The notes: generated by a model not told the origin, from the letters alone. Positions 15,140 to 23,954 are shown, counted from the stretch's first letter. The stretch is 40,885 nucleotides of DNA from E44-bin88 sp034419075 (GCA_034419075.1 DAOULR010000023.1:1-40885); one strand, 5' to 3'. Numbers and translations are program-made.

Positions 15140-16780
15140 TTATACTATATTCTTAGGACTCCAGATTTTAACTGCGTACTCAGCAAACTTTTTCTGGCGT
15201 GAAATGATCGTGTCTTTTGTAAAGTCTTTCGACTTTATTAAATCTTTAGTAGTCTGTATGCGCTTTTCCTTTTTATAAACTTCTTCGAGCTTCTGTCCGA
15301 AAGGCTTATTAGAGGCATCTTGGTTCATCGGTAATGACAGCAAAGTGTGGTTGCCCAACCTTTCTAAATACTCATCACGTCCTTCCCAATCAAGTTTATC
15401 TGCCAAAATATGCTCAAGTGTGAGGTTACTCCAATCCAAGGGTGCTTGTTTTTTACCGGTAATATACTCTTCGAGCTTTAGTAAGGTATATCTCGCTGTC
15501 TTATGATACGCTGGTTCAAACTCAGCAAAAGCCAACTTAAATTGTTCGTCAGCTTTCATGGCGTCTTGTTTTCTAAAGACTTCTAGAACCTCACCGATAG
15601 ATTTCCCTTTTCTTATTTCGCTTATTAGACCATGAAAAACATCCTCTAGGATTTTTGCATCCCGCTTCAGAATAGTGCTGTGACGAAATGTTAAAATCTC
15701 AATTGCATTGCATAATTTAAGGAAATCCTTCTTCACAAGAGACTCTTCCCCCATCATAAGCAGTGGATAGCAACGTGTTGCTCCTAAAGCATCTAGGTAA
15801 GTGAATGCCTCCTTTTTTCTGACATCAGTGCACTTACTCGGCTCTACAAAATTAACATAGTATGTTAAGGCATACTTCTCTAGGTGGCTCAAAAAATTTT
15901 TGACATTTCCAGCTTGACTAATTCGTTTGCCATACCATTCCATAAGCTTCTTACGAGGCGGAGGTTCTTCTCCCTCAACGTTGGCCCAGCAATAATGGAG
16001 GAGAAAAGCCTTCAACTTACCTGACCCAAGCTCCCTTGAAATGCGATCTATCGTCAAGGCACTATCTTCCACGGAAAAGCCTTGTTTAACTGCCTCTCCG
16101 CAAACACGGTTCTTTACTAAGTCAGCGATGGATAAATCCATCCCTCTGTCATTAAGTGTCTCGAAAAATTGATAGACGTCGCTATCTGTTCCTAGACGCA
16201 CCTCAAGGAATGAAGTTTTCATGATTTTATTATTTAAAAGATTAACTATACCATCCTTACCTTGGTCTTTATTAAGGCTTTCAAATTTGTCGCGGAAATA
16301 TTGAATTGCTTCGTCTAAATTTTTCCATGAAGACAATTTTTTCCCACCAGGAAATGACTCGCCACGCAAAAGATTTTCAAACTTATCCCTGTCGCGTTTG
16401 CTCAAAATTAACGTCAGCCGCGACTCCTTAAACCCAGCCGGCCTCTGTGCGATATATTCTTTTTGGAACTCGCTTGCTACATCTTCGGCATCTACTTTCT
16501 CAAGAGTTTCAATAGCAGCGCGCAAAAGTAGCAAAAGAGTAGCTAATCGTTGCTGGCCATCTACAACTTCAAATTCAACGGGGTGTGGATCTTCAGGGGG
16601 TTTGGGCATAAAAAGAACAAAACCTAAGAAATAACCCGGGGCATTTATATCTATATCATCCCAAAGTTGAGATACTTTATCGATGTCCCAGTCATAGGGT
16701 CTTTGATATAATGGTACCTGATAATACCTACCCCGGATTAAGTCCATAAAAGATACGGTTTTTGGATTAAGTATTGCCAT
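15140..16780 (-). CDS. GmrSD-like DUF262-DUF1524 fusion, candidate anti-phage nuclease
   Basis: This 546-residue protein has a ParB/sulfiredoxin-like DUF262 domain with QRPYDW at residues 26-31 and DGQQRL at 74-79, the NTP-using motif of GmrS-type enzymes. A C-terminal DUF1524 His-Me-finger nuclease region has EHI (His457), LGNHTLL (Asn477) and NQDASNKPFGQK (486-497). Such single-chain proteins include type IV restriction enzymes that attack modified phage DNA, and BREX-associated BrxU. It is AT-richer than its neighbours and splits hisA from hisI. TTGTTA-17-TATACT lies seven bases before ATG, suggesting a leaderless transcript. Confidence 0.9.
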   Translation of the reverse strand: MAILNPKTVSFMDLIRGRYYQVPLYQRPYDWDIDKVSQLWDDIDINAPGYFLGFVLFMPKPPEDPHPVEFEVVDGQQRLATLLLLLRAAIETLEKVDAEDVASEFQKEYIAQRPAGFKESRLTLILSKRDRDKFENLLRGESFPGGKKLSSWKNLDEAIQYFRDKFESLNKDQGKDGIVNLLNNKIMKTSFLEVRLGTDSDVYQFFETLNDRGMDLSIADLVKNRVCGEAVKQGFSVEDSALTIDRISRELGSGKLKAFLLHYCWANVEGEEPPPRKKLMEWYGKRISQAGNVKNFLSHLEKYALTYYVNFVEPSKCTDVRKKEAFTYLDALGATRCYPLLMMGEESLVKKDFLKLCNAIEILTFRHSTILKRDAKILEDVFHGLISEIRKGKSIGEVLEVFRKQDAMKADEQFKLAFAEFEPAYHKTARYTLLKLEEYITGKKQAPLDWSNLTLEHILADKLDWEGRDEYLERLGNHTLLSLPMNQDASNKPFGQKLEEVYKKEKRIQTTKDLIKSKDFTKDTIISRQKKFAEYAVKIWSPKNIV

Positions 16781-16787
16781 ATTCGGA

Positions 16788-16816
16788 AGTATATACCATC
16801 AGTTACGTATTAACAA
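16788..16816 (-). promoter_or_regulatory. Promoter of the DUF262-DUF1524 gene
   Basis: On the minus strand TTGTTA (16816-16811), a 17-base spacer and TATACT (16793-16788) end seven bases before ATG 16780. The gene thus has its own promoter inside the his locus. Confidence 0.55.
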
Positions 16817-16831
16817 TCCCTTTTTCGCTGT

Positions 16832-17545
16832 TTAACTTATGATGTCAAGCGCCCTCTTCAGGTCAATGTCCCCGGTATAGAGGGCGGTGCCGACGATGGC
16901 GCCTTCGGCGCCGAGGTCTTTGAGCATCTTGAGATGGCTCAGTGAAGATATGCCGCCGGCGGCGACGACGGGCTTGCGGATGGTATCGATAAACTCGGAG
17001 ATGGCGGTGAAGTTGGGCTCGGTGAGGGTGCCGTCGCGGCTGATATCGGTATAGATAAAGCGCCTGACGCCCAGGGGGGTCATGCCGCGCGCCAGCGTGG
17101 CCGCCCTGATTTCGGTGGGCTGGCGCCAGCCGTGGGTGGCAACGAAGCCGTTGCGGGCATCGACGCCGACTATTATCGTGTCGCGGTATTTGGCGCAGGC
17201 GTCTTTAATGAGCTGGGGGTCTTCGACGGCGGCGGTGCCTAAGATTACACGCTCGACGCCCGCCTTGAGCAATTTATGTATCGTCTCCAGGTCGCGGATG
17301 CCGCCGCCGAGCTGGGTGGGTATCAATACGGCGCGGGCGATGTCGGTGACGATTTCAATGTTCCTGACGCTGCCCTCGGCGGCGCCGTCGAGGTCAACGA
17401 TGTGGAGGCGGGGCGCCCCCAGCGACTGCCACTGCAGGGCGGTTTCTACCGGGTCCTCGGAGAATACCGTTTCCCGCTCATAGTCGCCCTGGTAGAGGCG
17501 GACACACCGCCCGCCGCGGATATCTACCGCCGGGATGATTTCCGT
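16832..17545 (-). CDS. hisA: HisA phosphoribosylformimino-AICAR isomerase (apparent ACG start)
   Basis: The full 237-residue HisA reads from codon ACG (17545-17543) as T/M-EIIPAVDIRGGRCVRLYQG, and contains the first catalytic Asp in AVDI and the second in YTDISRDG, plus phosphate loops GGGIRD and AAGGISS. A TGA stop lies three codons before the ACG, so no standard start can produce the conserved N terminus. AGGTGA lies six bases upstream of the ACG. The first standard start further in (TTG 17326) would delete about 73 residues, including the catalytic Asp. Either ACG is used or the sequence carries an ATG-to-ACG change. Confidence 0.88.
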   Translation of the reverse strand, partial: TEIIPAVDIRGGRCVRLYQGDYERETVFSEDPVETALQWQSLGAPRLHIVDLDGAAEGSVRNIEIVTDIARAVLIPTQLGGGIRDLETIHKLLKAGVERVILGTAAVEDPQLIKDACAKYRDTIIVGVDARNGFVATHGWRQPTEIRAATLARGMTPLGVRRFIYTDISRDGTLTEPNFTAISEFIDTIRKPVVAAGGISSLSHLKMLKDLGAEGAIVGTALYTGDIDLKRALDIIS

Positions 17546-17572
17546 AGCAACTCACCTACAGGTTAATTCGAC

Positions 17573-19144
17573 CTAAAGGTTGATATTGGAGTATTTCCTC
17601 CAGGGTCGGGACAGGAAGGCCTTGTTATCCTTGTTCTTGTTTTCCAGTATGTCCAGCGACCTGTTTATGACCTTGCGGGTTTCGCTGGGCATAATGACGT
17701 CGTCGATGTAGCCGCGCTCGGCGCCCTTGTAGGGGTTTTCGTAGATTTCGCTATATTCCTTGATGCGCTTGGCCGCCGTCGCCTTGGGGTCCTTCGATTC
17801 CCTTATCTCGCGGGCGAATATGACGCTGGCCGCGGTCTCGGCACCGACGATGGTGACACGGGCGGTGGGCCAGGCAAAGACCAGGTCGGCGCCGATGCCC
17901 TTATCAAGCATGCCGTAGTGGGCGCCGGCATATGATTTACGCAGTATGATGGAAATCAGAGGGACGGTGGCGTCGGCCCAGGCGAAGAGCAGCTTGGCGC
18001 CGTGGCGCAGTATGCCCTTCCAGTCCTGCTCGGAGCCGATCATGTAACCGGGGCAGTCGCCCAGTGTGACCACGGGGATGTTGAAGAGGTCGCAGAAGCG
18101 GGCGAAGCGAGCGCCTTTATCGGCGGCATCGCAATCAATAATACCCGCCGCCCAGAGGGGCTGGTTGGACCAAATGCCCACCGGGCGCCCGTTGAAGCGG
18201 GCGAAACCGGTGATAACGCTTTTAGCGTGGTCCTTGAATATCTCGCAGAAATAGCCGTCGTCGACAACGGCGTGGATTACCTTGTACATGTCGTAGGGCT
18301 GGGTAGGCTTGTCGGGGATTATAGTGTCGAGCTCGGGGCAGAGGCGCTCGGGGTCATCTTTGGTCTGGATTCGGGGCGGCATCTCCATGTTGTTGGAGGG
18401 GAAGAGGGCCAAAAGCTCCTTGGTCTTGTCCAAGGCGTCCTTGTCGTCCTCGGCGATGATGTGGGTCTGACCGCTCTTGACGGCGTGCGCCTTCCAGCCC
18501 GAAAGCTCCTGCAAGGAGATTTCCTCGCCGAGCTGGGTCTTGACGAAGGCGGGGCCGGCAATGCCCATGAAGCCAGTCTCGCGGCACTGGATGATGAAGT
18601 CCTGCATGATGGGGTGGTAGGCCTGGCCGCCCAGGCAGGGGCCCATGAGCACGGCTATCTGGGGGATGATGCCGGAGGCCCTTATCTGGGCCTTGAAGAG
18701 GTTGCCGTACATCTCCAGCGTATCCATGCCTTCCTGGAGGCGGGCGCCGCCGGAGTCATTCAGGCCGACCAGCGGCCAGCCCATCTCCTTGGCGAAGTCT
18801 ATAGCCTTTATCTCTTTAAGGCCGTGGTATTCACCGAAGGTGCCGGCCATGGCCATAAAGTCCTCGGAGAAGGCGACCACGGGTCGTCCGTTGACCAGAC
18901 CGTAACCGGTGACCACGCCCTCGGCGGGCACCTCGGCTTTGTCCATGCCGAAGTGGGTCGTTCTGTGCTTGACGAATATGCCTATCTCGTTGAAGGTACC
19001 GGGGTCGAAGAGGTAATCTATCCTTTCGCGGGCCGTCCACTGGCCTTTCTGGTGGCGTTTTTCGATGGCTTCGGGTGAAGCCATCTCTTCGATTTTGGCC
19101 CGTTTCCGTTTATATTCCTCGATGAGCTCGTCAGTTGATGACAT
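17573..19144 (-). CDS. Acyl-CoA carboxylase carboxyltransferase (propionyl/methylmalonyl-CoA type)
   Basis: This 523-residue protein is the biotin-dependent carboxyltransferase (beta/alpha fused) subunit that moves CO2 between carboxybiotin and an acyl-CoA. N half: GQWTARERIDYLFDPGTF, LNDSGGARLQEG (about residues 111-122) and MGPCLGGQAYHP. C half: the conserved GFARFNGRPVGIWSNQP, VTLGDCPGYMIGSEQ and AYAGAHYGM-type loop SYAGAHYGM. No biotin carboxylase or carrier gene lies nearby, so it may pair with subunits elsewhere or act in a methylmalonyl-CoA decarboxylase. AAGGAAGGG precedes ATG. Confidence 0.92.
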   Translation of the reverse strand: MSSTDELIEEYKRKRAKIEEMASPEAIEKRHQKGQWTARERIDYLFDPGTFNEIGIFVKHRTTHFGMDKAEVPAEGVVTGYGLVNGRPVVAFSEDFMAMAGTFGEYHGLKEIKAIDFAKEMGWPLVGLNDSGGARLQEGMDTLEMYGNLFKAQIRASGIIPQIAVLMGPCLGGQAYHPIMQDFIIQCRETGFMGIAGPAFVKTQLGEEISLQELSGWKAHAVKSGQTHIIAEDDKDALDKTKELLALFPSNNMEMPPRIQTKDDPERLCPELDTIIPDKPTQPYDMYKVIHAVVDDGYFCEIFKDHAKSVITGFARFNGRPVGIWSNQPLWAAGIIDCDAADKGARFARFCDLFNIPVVTLGDCPGYMIGSEQDWKGILRHGAKLLFAWADATVPLISIILRKSYAGAHYGMLDKGIGADLVFAWPTARVTIVGAETAASVIFAREIRESKDPKATAAKRIKEYSEIYENPYKGAERGYIDDVIMPSETRKVINRSLDILENKNKDNKAFLSRPWRKYSNINL

Positions 19145-19219
19145 TGCTGCCCTTCCTTCTGGTTTTGTTTTTCGTTTAGGTTTTTAGCGGTGTAATTATA
19201 TCACTATCTATCGGGGGTT

Positions 19220-19398
19220 AACAAACGTTGGTCTTTCGTCCCACCCAATACCCACCCTATAAGGGTGGTGCCCCTTATATATCCTCCTTAAGGGTTCGTT
19301 TTACCCCGCCCTTTGGGGGTGTTTAAGAGGGGGCGAAGCCCCCTTTACCTTAAAAGGGCGGCGGGTGGGAAAAGATATAAAACGGGGCAGGGGATTAG
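19220..19398. repeat. Dispersed intergenic repeat, copy B
   Basis: This occupies the divergent gap between the carboxyltransferase and cobO. The left end GTCTTTCGTCCCACCC leads into CCCACCCAATACCCACCC (19240-19257) and TATAAGGGTGG. Next come CCCCTTATATATCCTCC, CCCGCCCTTTGGGGGTG, GAGGGGGCGAAGCCCCCTT, and the right half CTTAAAAGGGCGGCGGGTGG, then GAAAAGATATAAAACGGGG. No convincing ORF is present. Confidence 0.82.
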
Positions 19399-19462
19399 TT
19401 GACAGGGAGGGTTGGCGTTGGTTAAACTTAATTCACTGCTCTAGTTTTCCTTAGGGGCTTCA

Positions 19463-20026
19463 TTGAGCGATAAGTCATCTAATAGTCCTCTGGCACCGGA
19501 GCCGTTTTCCAAGGGTCTGGTCCAGCTTTTCACTGGCGACGGCAAAGGTAAGACTTCAGCCGCCATCGGGACGGTAATCCGAGCCCTGGGTCACGGGCTG
19601 AAGGTATACATCGCTTTTTTCATGAAGGGCAACCATCCTTACGGTGAGCGCCAAATCCTCTCCAAACTGCCCGGCGTGACCATGGCCAGCTTCGGCTCGG
19701 GGAAACTGGTCGACCCCGATAACATCAAGGTGGAGGAGAGGGGGGAGGCAGAGAAGGCGCTGGCGGCCGCCCGCGAGGCGATGCTGAGCGGTAAATACGA
19801 TATGGTGGTGCTGGACGAGGTGAACGTGGCCGTCTTCTTCGAGCTGATTTCCGTTGATGAGGTGTTGAAGCTCATCGAAGATAAGCCCCAGAAGGTTGAA
19901 CTCATCCTCACCGGACGGCGCGCCGACACCAGGCTGGTGCAGGCCGCCGATCTGGTTACCGAGTGCCTGAAGATTAAACACCCTTATGATATGGGAGTGG
20001 CGTCGCGGGAGGGTATCGAGTTTTAA
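19463..20026 (+). CDS. cobO: Corrinoid adenosyltransferase (cob(I)yrinic acid a,c-diamide adenosyltransferase)
   Basis: This 187-residue CobA/BtuR-type enzyme adds the 5'-deoxyadenosyl group from ATP to Co(I) corrinoids. The P-loop variant GDGKGKTSAA is at about residues 25-34. VVLDEVNVAV (about 113-122), LTGRRAD and a C-terminal KHPYDMGVASREGIEF are conserved family signatures. The start is TTG 19463, with AGGGGC upstream. It fits an anaerobe that salvages or uses corrinoids. Confidence 0.93.
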   Translation: MSDKSSNSPLAPEPFSKGLVQLFTGDGKGKTSAAIGTVIRALGHGLKVYIAFFMKGNHPYGERQILSKLPGVTMASFGSGKLVDPDNIKVEERGEAEKALAAAREAMLSGKYDMVVLDEVNVAVFFELISVDEVLKLIEDKPQKVELILTGRRADTRLVQAADLVTECLKIKHPYDMGVASREGIEF

Positions 20027-20069
20027 TTTAATTATTATAAATTAAATTCTTTTAGCCAAGGAGGATTTA

Positions 20070-21170
20070 ATGAAAGTCACTCTGAGCGTTATTAAGGCCG
20101 ATATCGGTGGATTTGTCGGCCATTCCGAGTCGCATCCCGATATTATCGACCTGGCCTGCGAGTGCACTGACAAGGCCAAGACGAGCGGGCTGCTTATCGA
20201 CTGTTACGTCACCAAGTGCGGGGATGACCTGCAGTTGATTATGACCCACGAGCAGGGCGTGGGGAATGAAAAAATCCACAAGCTTGCCTGGGACACCTTC
20301 GTCGATGGCACCAATCTGGCTAAGAAGCTGAAGCTGCACGGGGCGGGACAGGACCTGCTCGCCGACGCCTTTTCCGGTAACGTACGCGGGCTGGGGCCGG
20401 GGGTGGCCGAGATGGAGTTCGAGGAGCGTGGGGCGGAAACGGTCATCATTTTCATGGCCGATAAGACCTCGGCGGGCGCCTGGAACCTGCCGCTCTACAG
20501 AATGTTCGCCGACCCCTTCAATACCATAGGGCTGGTCATTGCCTCCAACATGCACCGCGGCTTTGCCTTCGAGGTGCAGGACATCAAGGAGCACAAGAAG
20601 ATAACCTTCAACGCGCCCGAGGAGATTTACGACCTGCTCGTTTTCATCGGGGCGCCTTCGCGCTTTATGGTCAAGGCCGTCTATCACCGCGACACCGGCG
20701 AGATTGCCGCCTCGTCATCCACGCAGCGTCTGTCGCTGCTGGCCGGGCGCTACGTGGGCAAGGACGACCCCGTTTGCATTGTGCGCTCGCAGGGGGACTT
20801 CCCCGCCGTGGGCGAGGTGGTGGAGCCTTTCACTTTACCTTTGCTGGTGGAGGGGTGGATGCGGGGCTCGCACCACGGGCCGCTGATGCCGGTATCGGTC
20901 GAGGACAGCACGCCGACGAGATTCGACGGGCCGCCCAGAGTGACCTCGCTCGGCTTTCAGCTTTCCGGGGGGAAGCTGGTGGGGCCCAGAGACATGTTCG
21001 CCGACAAGTCCTTCGATAACGCCCGCCAGCAGGCTCTCGATGTGGCCGATTACATGCGCCAGCACGGGCCCTTCGAGCCGCACCGCCTGCCGCTGGAGGA
21101 GATGGAATACACCACCATGCCCGAGGTTATGAAGAAACTTAAAGGACGGTTCGTCAAGCTGGAGGAATAG
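20070..21170 (+). CDS. fbp: Class V (archaeal-type) fructose-1,6-bisphosphate aldolase/phosphatase
   Basis: This 366-residue enzyme makes fructose 6-phosphate from triose phosphates by combined aldolase and phosphatase action in gluconeogenesis. Conserved metal-binding segments are KADIGGFVGHSESHP (9-23), CGDDLQL (50-56), DAFSGNVRGLGPG (99-111) and DKTSAGAWNLP (131-141). Tyr228 and Lys231 in GRYVGKDDP match the Tyr and Schiff-base Lys of the archaeal enzyme. GGAGG precedes ATG. The class is typical of archaea and deep bacterial lineages. rdgB follows after one base. Confidence 0.94.
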   Translation: MKVTLSVIKADIGGFVGHSESHPDIIDLACECTDKAKTSGLLIDCYVTKCGDDLQLIMTHEQGVGNEKIHKLAWDTFVDGTNLAKKLKLHGAGQDLLADAFSGNVRGLGPGVAEMEFEERGAETVIIFMADKTSAGAWNLPLYRMFADPFNTIGLVIASNMHRGFAFEVQDIKEHKKITFNAPEEIYDLLVFIGAPSRFMVKAVYHRDTGEIAASSSTQRLSLLAGRYVGKDDPVCIVRSQGDFPAVGEVVEPFTLPLLVEGWMRGSHHGPLMPVSVEDSTPTRFDGPPRVTSLGFQLSGGKLVGPRDMFADKSFDNARQQALDVADYMRQHGPFEPHRLPLEEMEYTTMPEVMKKLKGRFVKLEE

Positions 21171-21171
21171 T

Positions 21172-21768
21172 ATGCCTAAGCTCCTCCTGGCGACGAACAA
21201 CGAGGGCAAGGCGCGAGAATATAAGAGCTTGCTCGAGGGAGTGCCCTTCGAGCTGATGATGCCCGCCGAGGTTGGCATCAGCACTGAGGTGGCCGAGGTG
21301 GGGAAGAGCTTTGAGGAGAACGCCATCATAAAGGCGGCAACTTTAGCTCTCCAAAGCGGGCTGCTGACTTTAGCCGACGACTCGGGGCTGGAGGTGGAGG
21401 CGCTGGGGGGCGAGCCGGGCACGCTCTCGGCGCGCTATGCTGGAGAAAATGCCTCCGACAGCGACCGCGTAAACTACCTTCTAACCAAACTCAAGGGTAT
21501 CCCCGAAGGCAAAAGACAGGCAAGATTCCGCTGCGTCATCGCCATCGCCAACCCCCAGGGTGAGGTGGAGCTCTGCTCCGGTGAGTGCGATGGTCTTATC
21601 GCCTTTGAGCCTAAAGGAGAGCAGGGCTTCGGCTACGACCCCATCTTCTACCTTCCCGAACTAGGTAAGACGATGGCCGAACTGCCGCCAGAGGTAAAGA
21701 ATAAGATAAGTCATCGGGGCAGGGCGGCGGCTAGAGCCAGGGAAGTGCTTAAGGGGTTAGGGCGTTAG
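21172..21768 (+). CDS. rdgB: XTP/dITP diphosphatase (RdgB/HAM1)
   Basis: This 198-residue house-cleaning enzyme hydrolyses dITP and XTP to monophosphates. It shows the N-terminal LLLATNNEGKAREYKSLL, the SFEENAIIKA helix, the catalytic LADDSGLEVEALGGEPG (about 64-80), the GFGYDPIFYLPELGKTMAEL specificity segment and the terminal NKISHRGRA. It begins one base after the fbp stop, so co-translation is likely. Confidence 0.96.
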   Translation: MPKLLLATNNEGKAREYKSLLEGVPFELMMPAEVGISTEVAEVGKSFEENAIIKAATLALQSGLLTLADDSGLEVEALGGEPGTLSARYAGENASDSDRVNYLLTKLKGIPEGKRQARFRCVIAIANPQGEVELCSGECDGLIAFEPKGEQGFGYDPIFYLPELGKTMAELPPEVKNKISHRGRAAARAREVLKGLGR

Positions 21769-21802
21769 GAGGGTTTTTAGAACGGCTTTGCCTTTATGGT
21801 GC

Positions 21803-22171
21803 CTATACCCATTCAATCTTATCGATTGACATTTCACTCTTTACGTCACCGGTGTTAGGAACCCCTTCCGGCTCAATGAGAAGGGCTTTGTATCCTTCTG
21901 GGGAGGAAGGTTTGTGTTCGACTCCCTTTGGGATAACAATCATCTCACCGGCATGTATCTCCACCTTGCCGTCCCGAAAGTTCATTACCAACGTACCTTC
22001 CGTGACGATGAAGGTCTCATCGGTGTCGGGGTGGCTATGCCACACGAAATCCCCTTTGAACTTCACGATTTTAATTTCGTAGTCGTTCATCTTGGCGACT
22101 ATGCCCGTCGCATAATCACCAGAGCGCAGTCTGGTGAATTTGTCGGCAAGGTTGATTTTCTCAGTCTTCAT
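21803..22171 (-). CDS. Small single-domain cupin protein
   Basis: This 122-residue cupin has motif 1 as WHSHPDTDETFIVTEG (two His and a Glu, metal ligands) and motif 2 as GEMIVIPKGVEHKP. The function is not predictable; the family includes small isomerases, dioxygenases and binding proteins. ATG 22169-22171 was chosen over the in-frame TTG four codons earlier. Both have only a G-rich weak ribosome site. Confidence 0.85.
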   Translation of the reverse strand: MKTEKINLADKFTRLRSGDYATGIVAKMNDYEIKIVKFKGDFVWHSHPDTDETFIVTEGTLVMNFRDGKVEIHAGEMIVIPKGVEHKPSSPEGYKALLIEPEGVPNTGDVKSEMSIDKIEWV

Positions 22172-22274
22172 GCCTGCCCCCAATGGAACGGTTACTTTTA
22201 TCCTGCGGCTATTATATCAAAAAACCTCATTTCCCTCATCGGGGTAAGGCCAGGGGAGTGCTTAAAGGGTTGGC

Positions 22275-22793
22275 TCAAGAATAGTGGAACATCTTGAGTA
22301 GGTAGAGATAGTTTCTTGTTACGTCATACCCCATATAGTTTAATTTACCGCGTATTTCTGAGAGAATCCTTTCGAAGTTCCAAGCCATAATCCTATCTTT
22401 TTTGAGTTCAGAGCAAAATTCAGTTTCCTCGTCGTCTTTCTTCGAAAACAGCTTTGGCGAATAGATATACCAACGCTTGAAATTTTTTGTACCGAAACGT
22501 TCCTTAAGAGAAACTAGTTTCTCTTCACTGAATTTGGCTTTAGCGCCAGCTATAAGCGCCTTGATTTTCCGGGATTTCTTAGGGAGATACGGATTTGGAG
22601 ATACGGAGACTTCAGTCCAGTATAGCTGTTCTCTATCTGATGATACGATGTCGATCTCTTTACCTCGTCCTCCGAAGACTTTTTTGCCATTGATTTCTCG
22701 GGGTTTCTTTTTAACATAGATATTTGTCATGGTGAAGTGGTCCTTGCATTCTTGAAGCCAGAGATTAACGATATCTTCAGCCGGATTTATCAT
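22275..22793 (-). CDS. Hypothetical protein, possible PD-(D/E)XK-like nuclease relative
   Basis: The 172-residue AT-rich gene starts at ATG 22791-22793, with GGAGGT seven bases upstream. The middle resembles a restriction-endonuclease-like core. GGRGKEIDIVSSD (Glu and Asp in the first acidic site) is followed by WTEVSVS, where Glu-x-Lys would be expected but Glu-x-Ser is found. The rest is Lys/Arg-rich. If the fold call is right, activity may be lost or the Lys may have migrated. It sits alone between a cupin and moaA. The fold assignment is tentative. Confidence 0.65.
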   Translation of the reverse strand: MINPAEDIVNLWLQECKDHFTMTNIYVKKKPREINGKKVFGGRGKEIDIVSSDREQLYWTEVSVSPNPYLPKKSRKIKALIAGAKAKFSEEKLVSLKERFGTKNFKRWYIYSPKLFSKKDDEETEFCSELKKDRIMAWNFERILSEIRGKLNYMGYDVTRNYLYLLKMFHYS

Positions 22794-22919
22794 AATTTTA
22801 CCTCCACAGGCTTTGTGTGCTTTGGCTTTTAAACAGGATAGCACAAGACGGTAGAATAGGAAATTGCCCCTTGAATCGTGTATAATACATAATACTTAAG
22901 AACACTAAAGAGTTTTAGT

Positions 22920-23903
22920 ATGACCGGACTTTCCGATTCGTTCCAGCGTCCCATAAACTATCTGCGCATCTCGGTCACCGACCGCTGTAACCTGCGCTGC
23001 GTCTACTGCATGCCCGTCGGCGGCGTTAGCTCGCTGGCGCATGAAGACATACTGCGCTACGAGGAAATCAATACCGTGGCCAAGGCCGCCGCCGAGATGG
23101 GGATAGACAAGGTAAGGCTGACCGGGGGCGAGCCGCTGGTTAGGGCGGGCTTAACTGAGCTGGTGACTATGCTGGCCGAGATAAAGAGCATAGACGACAT
23201 CTCGCTGACCACCAACGGCACCATGCTGACCCAGTATGCCAGTGAACTCAAAAAAGCCGGACTGAATCGGGTCAACATTAGCCTGGATACACTTAAACCC
23301 GATAGATTTTTGGCTATCACCCGCAGCGACGCTGAGCTGGCTGACGTGCTCGAGGGCATCGAGGCGGCGCGGGGGGCGGGGCTGGAACCGGTCAAGCTCA
23401 ACATGGTGGTGATACCCGGGGTCAACGACGACGAGGTGCTCGACTTCGCCGCCAAGACCATTGACGAGGACTGGCACGTGCGCTTTATCGAGCTTATGCC
23501 CGTCAACGGTGAGAACAAAGACCAGCAGTTCGTGGCCGCCAGCGCCATGAGAAAGACAATCGATAAATTGGGCAAGCTGGAGCCCTGCCTCCCCAGCGCG
23601 GGCAACGGGCCGGCCAAATACTTCAGGCTGCCCAAGGCTAAAGGCACCATCGGCTTTATTACCCCGGTGAGCGAGCACTTCTGCTTTAACTGTAACCGAC
23701 TGCGGCTGACCGCCGATGGCAAGCTGAGGCCCTGCCTTTTAAGCGACTACGAGGTTGACCTGAAAACACCTCTGCGTAGCGGGGTTGATGCCGAGGGCCT
23801 GAAAAAGCTCATCGAGGAGGCGGTGGCCAATAAGCCGCAGCAGCACCATATCGCCGAGGGCGATGTCCCCCGCCAGCGCCCCTTCTCCCAGGTGGGGGGA
23901 TAG
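22920..23903 (+). CDS. moaA: GTP 3',8-cyclase
   Basis: This 327-residue radical SAM enzyme begins molybdopterin synthesis by converting GTP to 3',8-cyclo-GTP. The N-terminal cluster motif C-N-L-R-C-V-Y-C is at about residues 24-31. The second 4Fe-4S site is CFNCNRLRLTADGKLRPC near 256-273, and the protein ends in the functional Gly-Gly (QVGG). RLTGGEPLVR is the SAM-binding segment. ATG lacks a good ribosome site; a TATAAT box lies at 22881-22886. moaC follows on the same strand. Confidence 0.96.
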   Translation: MTGLSDSFQRPINYLRISVTDRCNLRCVYCMPVGGVSSLAHEDILRYEEINTVAKAAAEMGIDKVRLTGGEPLVRAGLTELVTMLAEIKSIDDISLTTNGTMLTQYASELKKAGLNRVNISLDTLKPDRFLAITRSDAELADVLEGIEAARGAGLEPVKLNMVVIPGVNDDEVLDFAAKTIDEDWHVRFIELMPVNGENKDQQFVAASAMRKTIDKLGKLEPCLPSAGNGPAKYFRLPKAKGTIGFITPVSEHFCFNCNRLRLTADGKLRPCLLSDYEVDLKTPLRSGVDAEGLKKLIEEAVANKPQQHHIAEGDVPRQRPFSQVGG

Positions 23904-23942
23904 GGGTTCTTCGGTCGCGTCGCTTCCTCAGAATGACAGAAG
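23903..23942. repeat. Short palindrome-derived repeat fragment between moaA and moaC
   Basis: The 40-base moaA-moaC gap contains GGTTCTTCGGTCGCGTCGCT and then TCCTCAGAATGACA. Its reverse complement begins TGTCATTCTGAGGAAGCGA. I know this pattern as a repeat-like segment scattered between genes in many bacterial genomes. Only one copy is present in this window, so its repeat nature is not shown here. Confidence 0.4.
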
Positions 23943-23954
23943 GGGGTGGGGTCA

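Noticed and set aside
18002..19078. A 358-codon plus-strand ORF opposite the carboxyltransferase gene
   Set aside because: It is the antisense shadow of a GC-rich gene with clear family motifs; its translation shows no domain and has no ribosome site.
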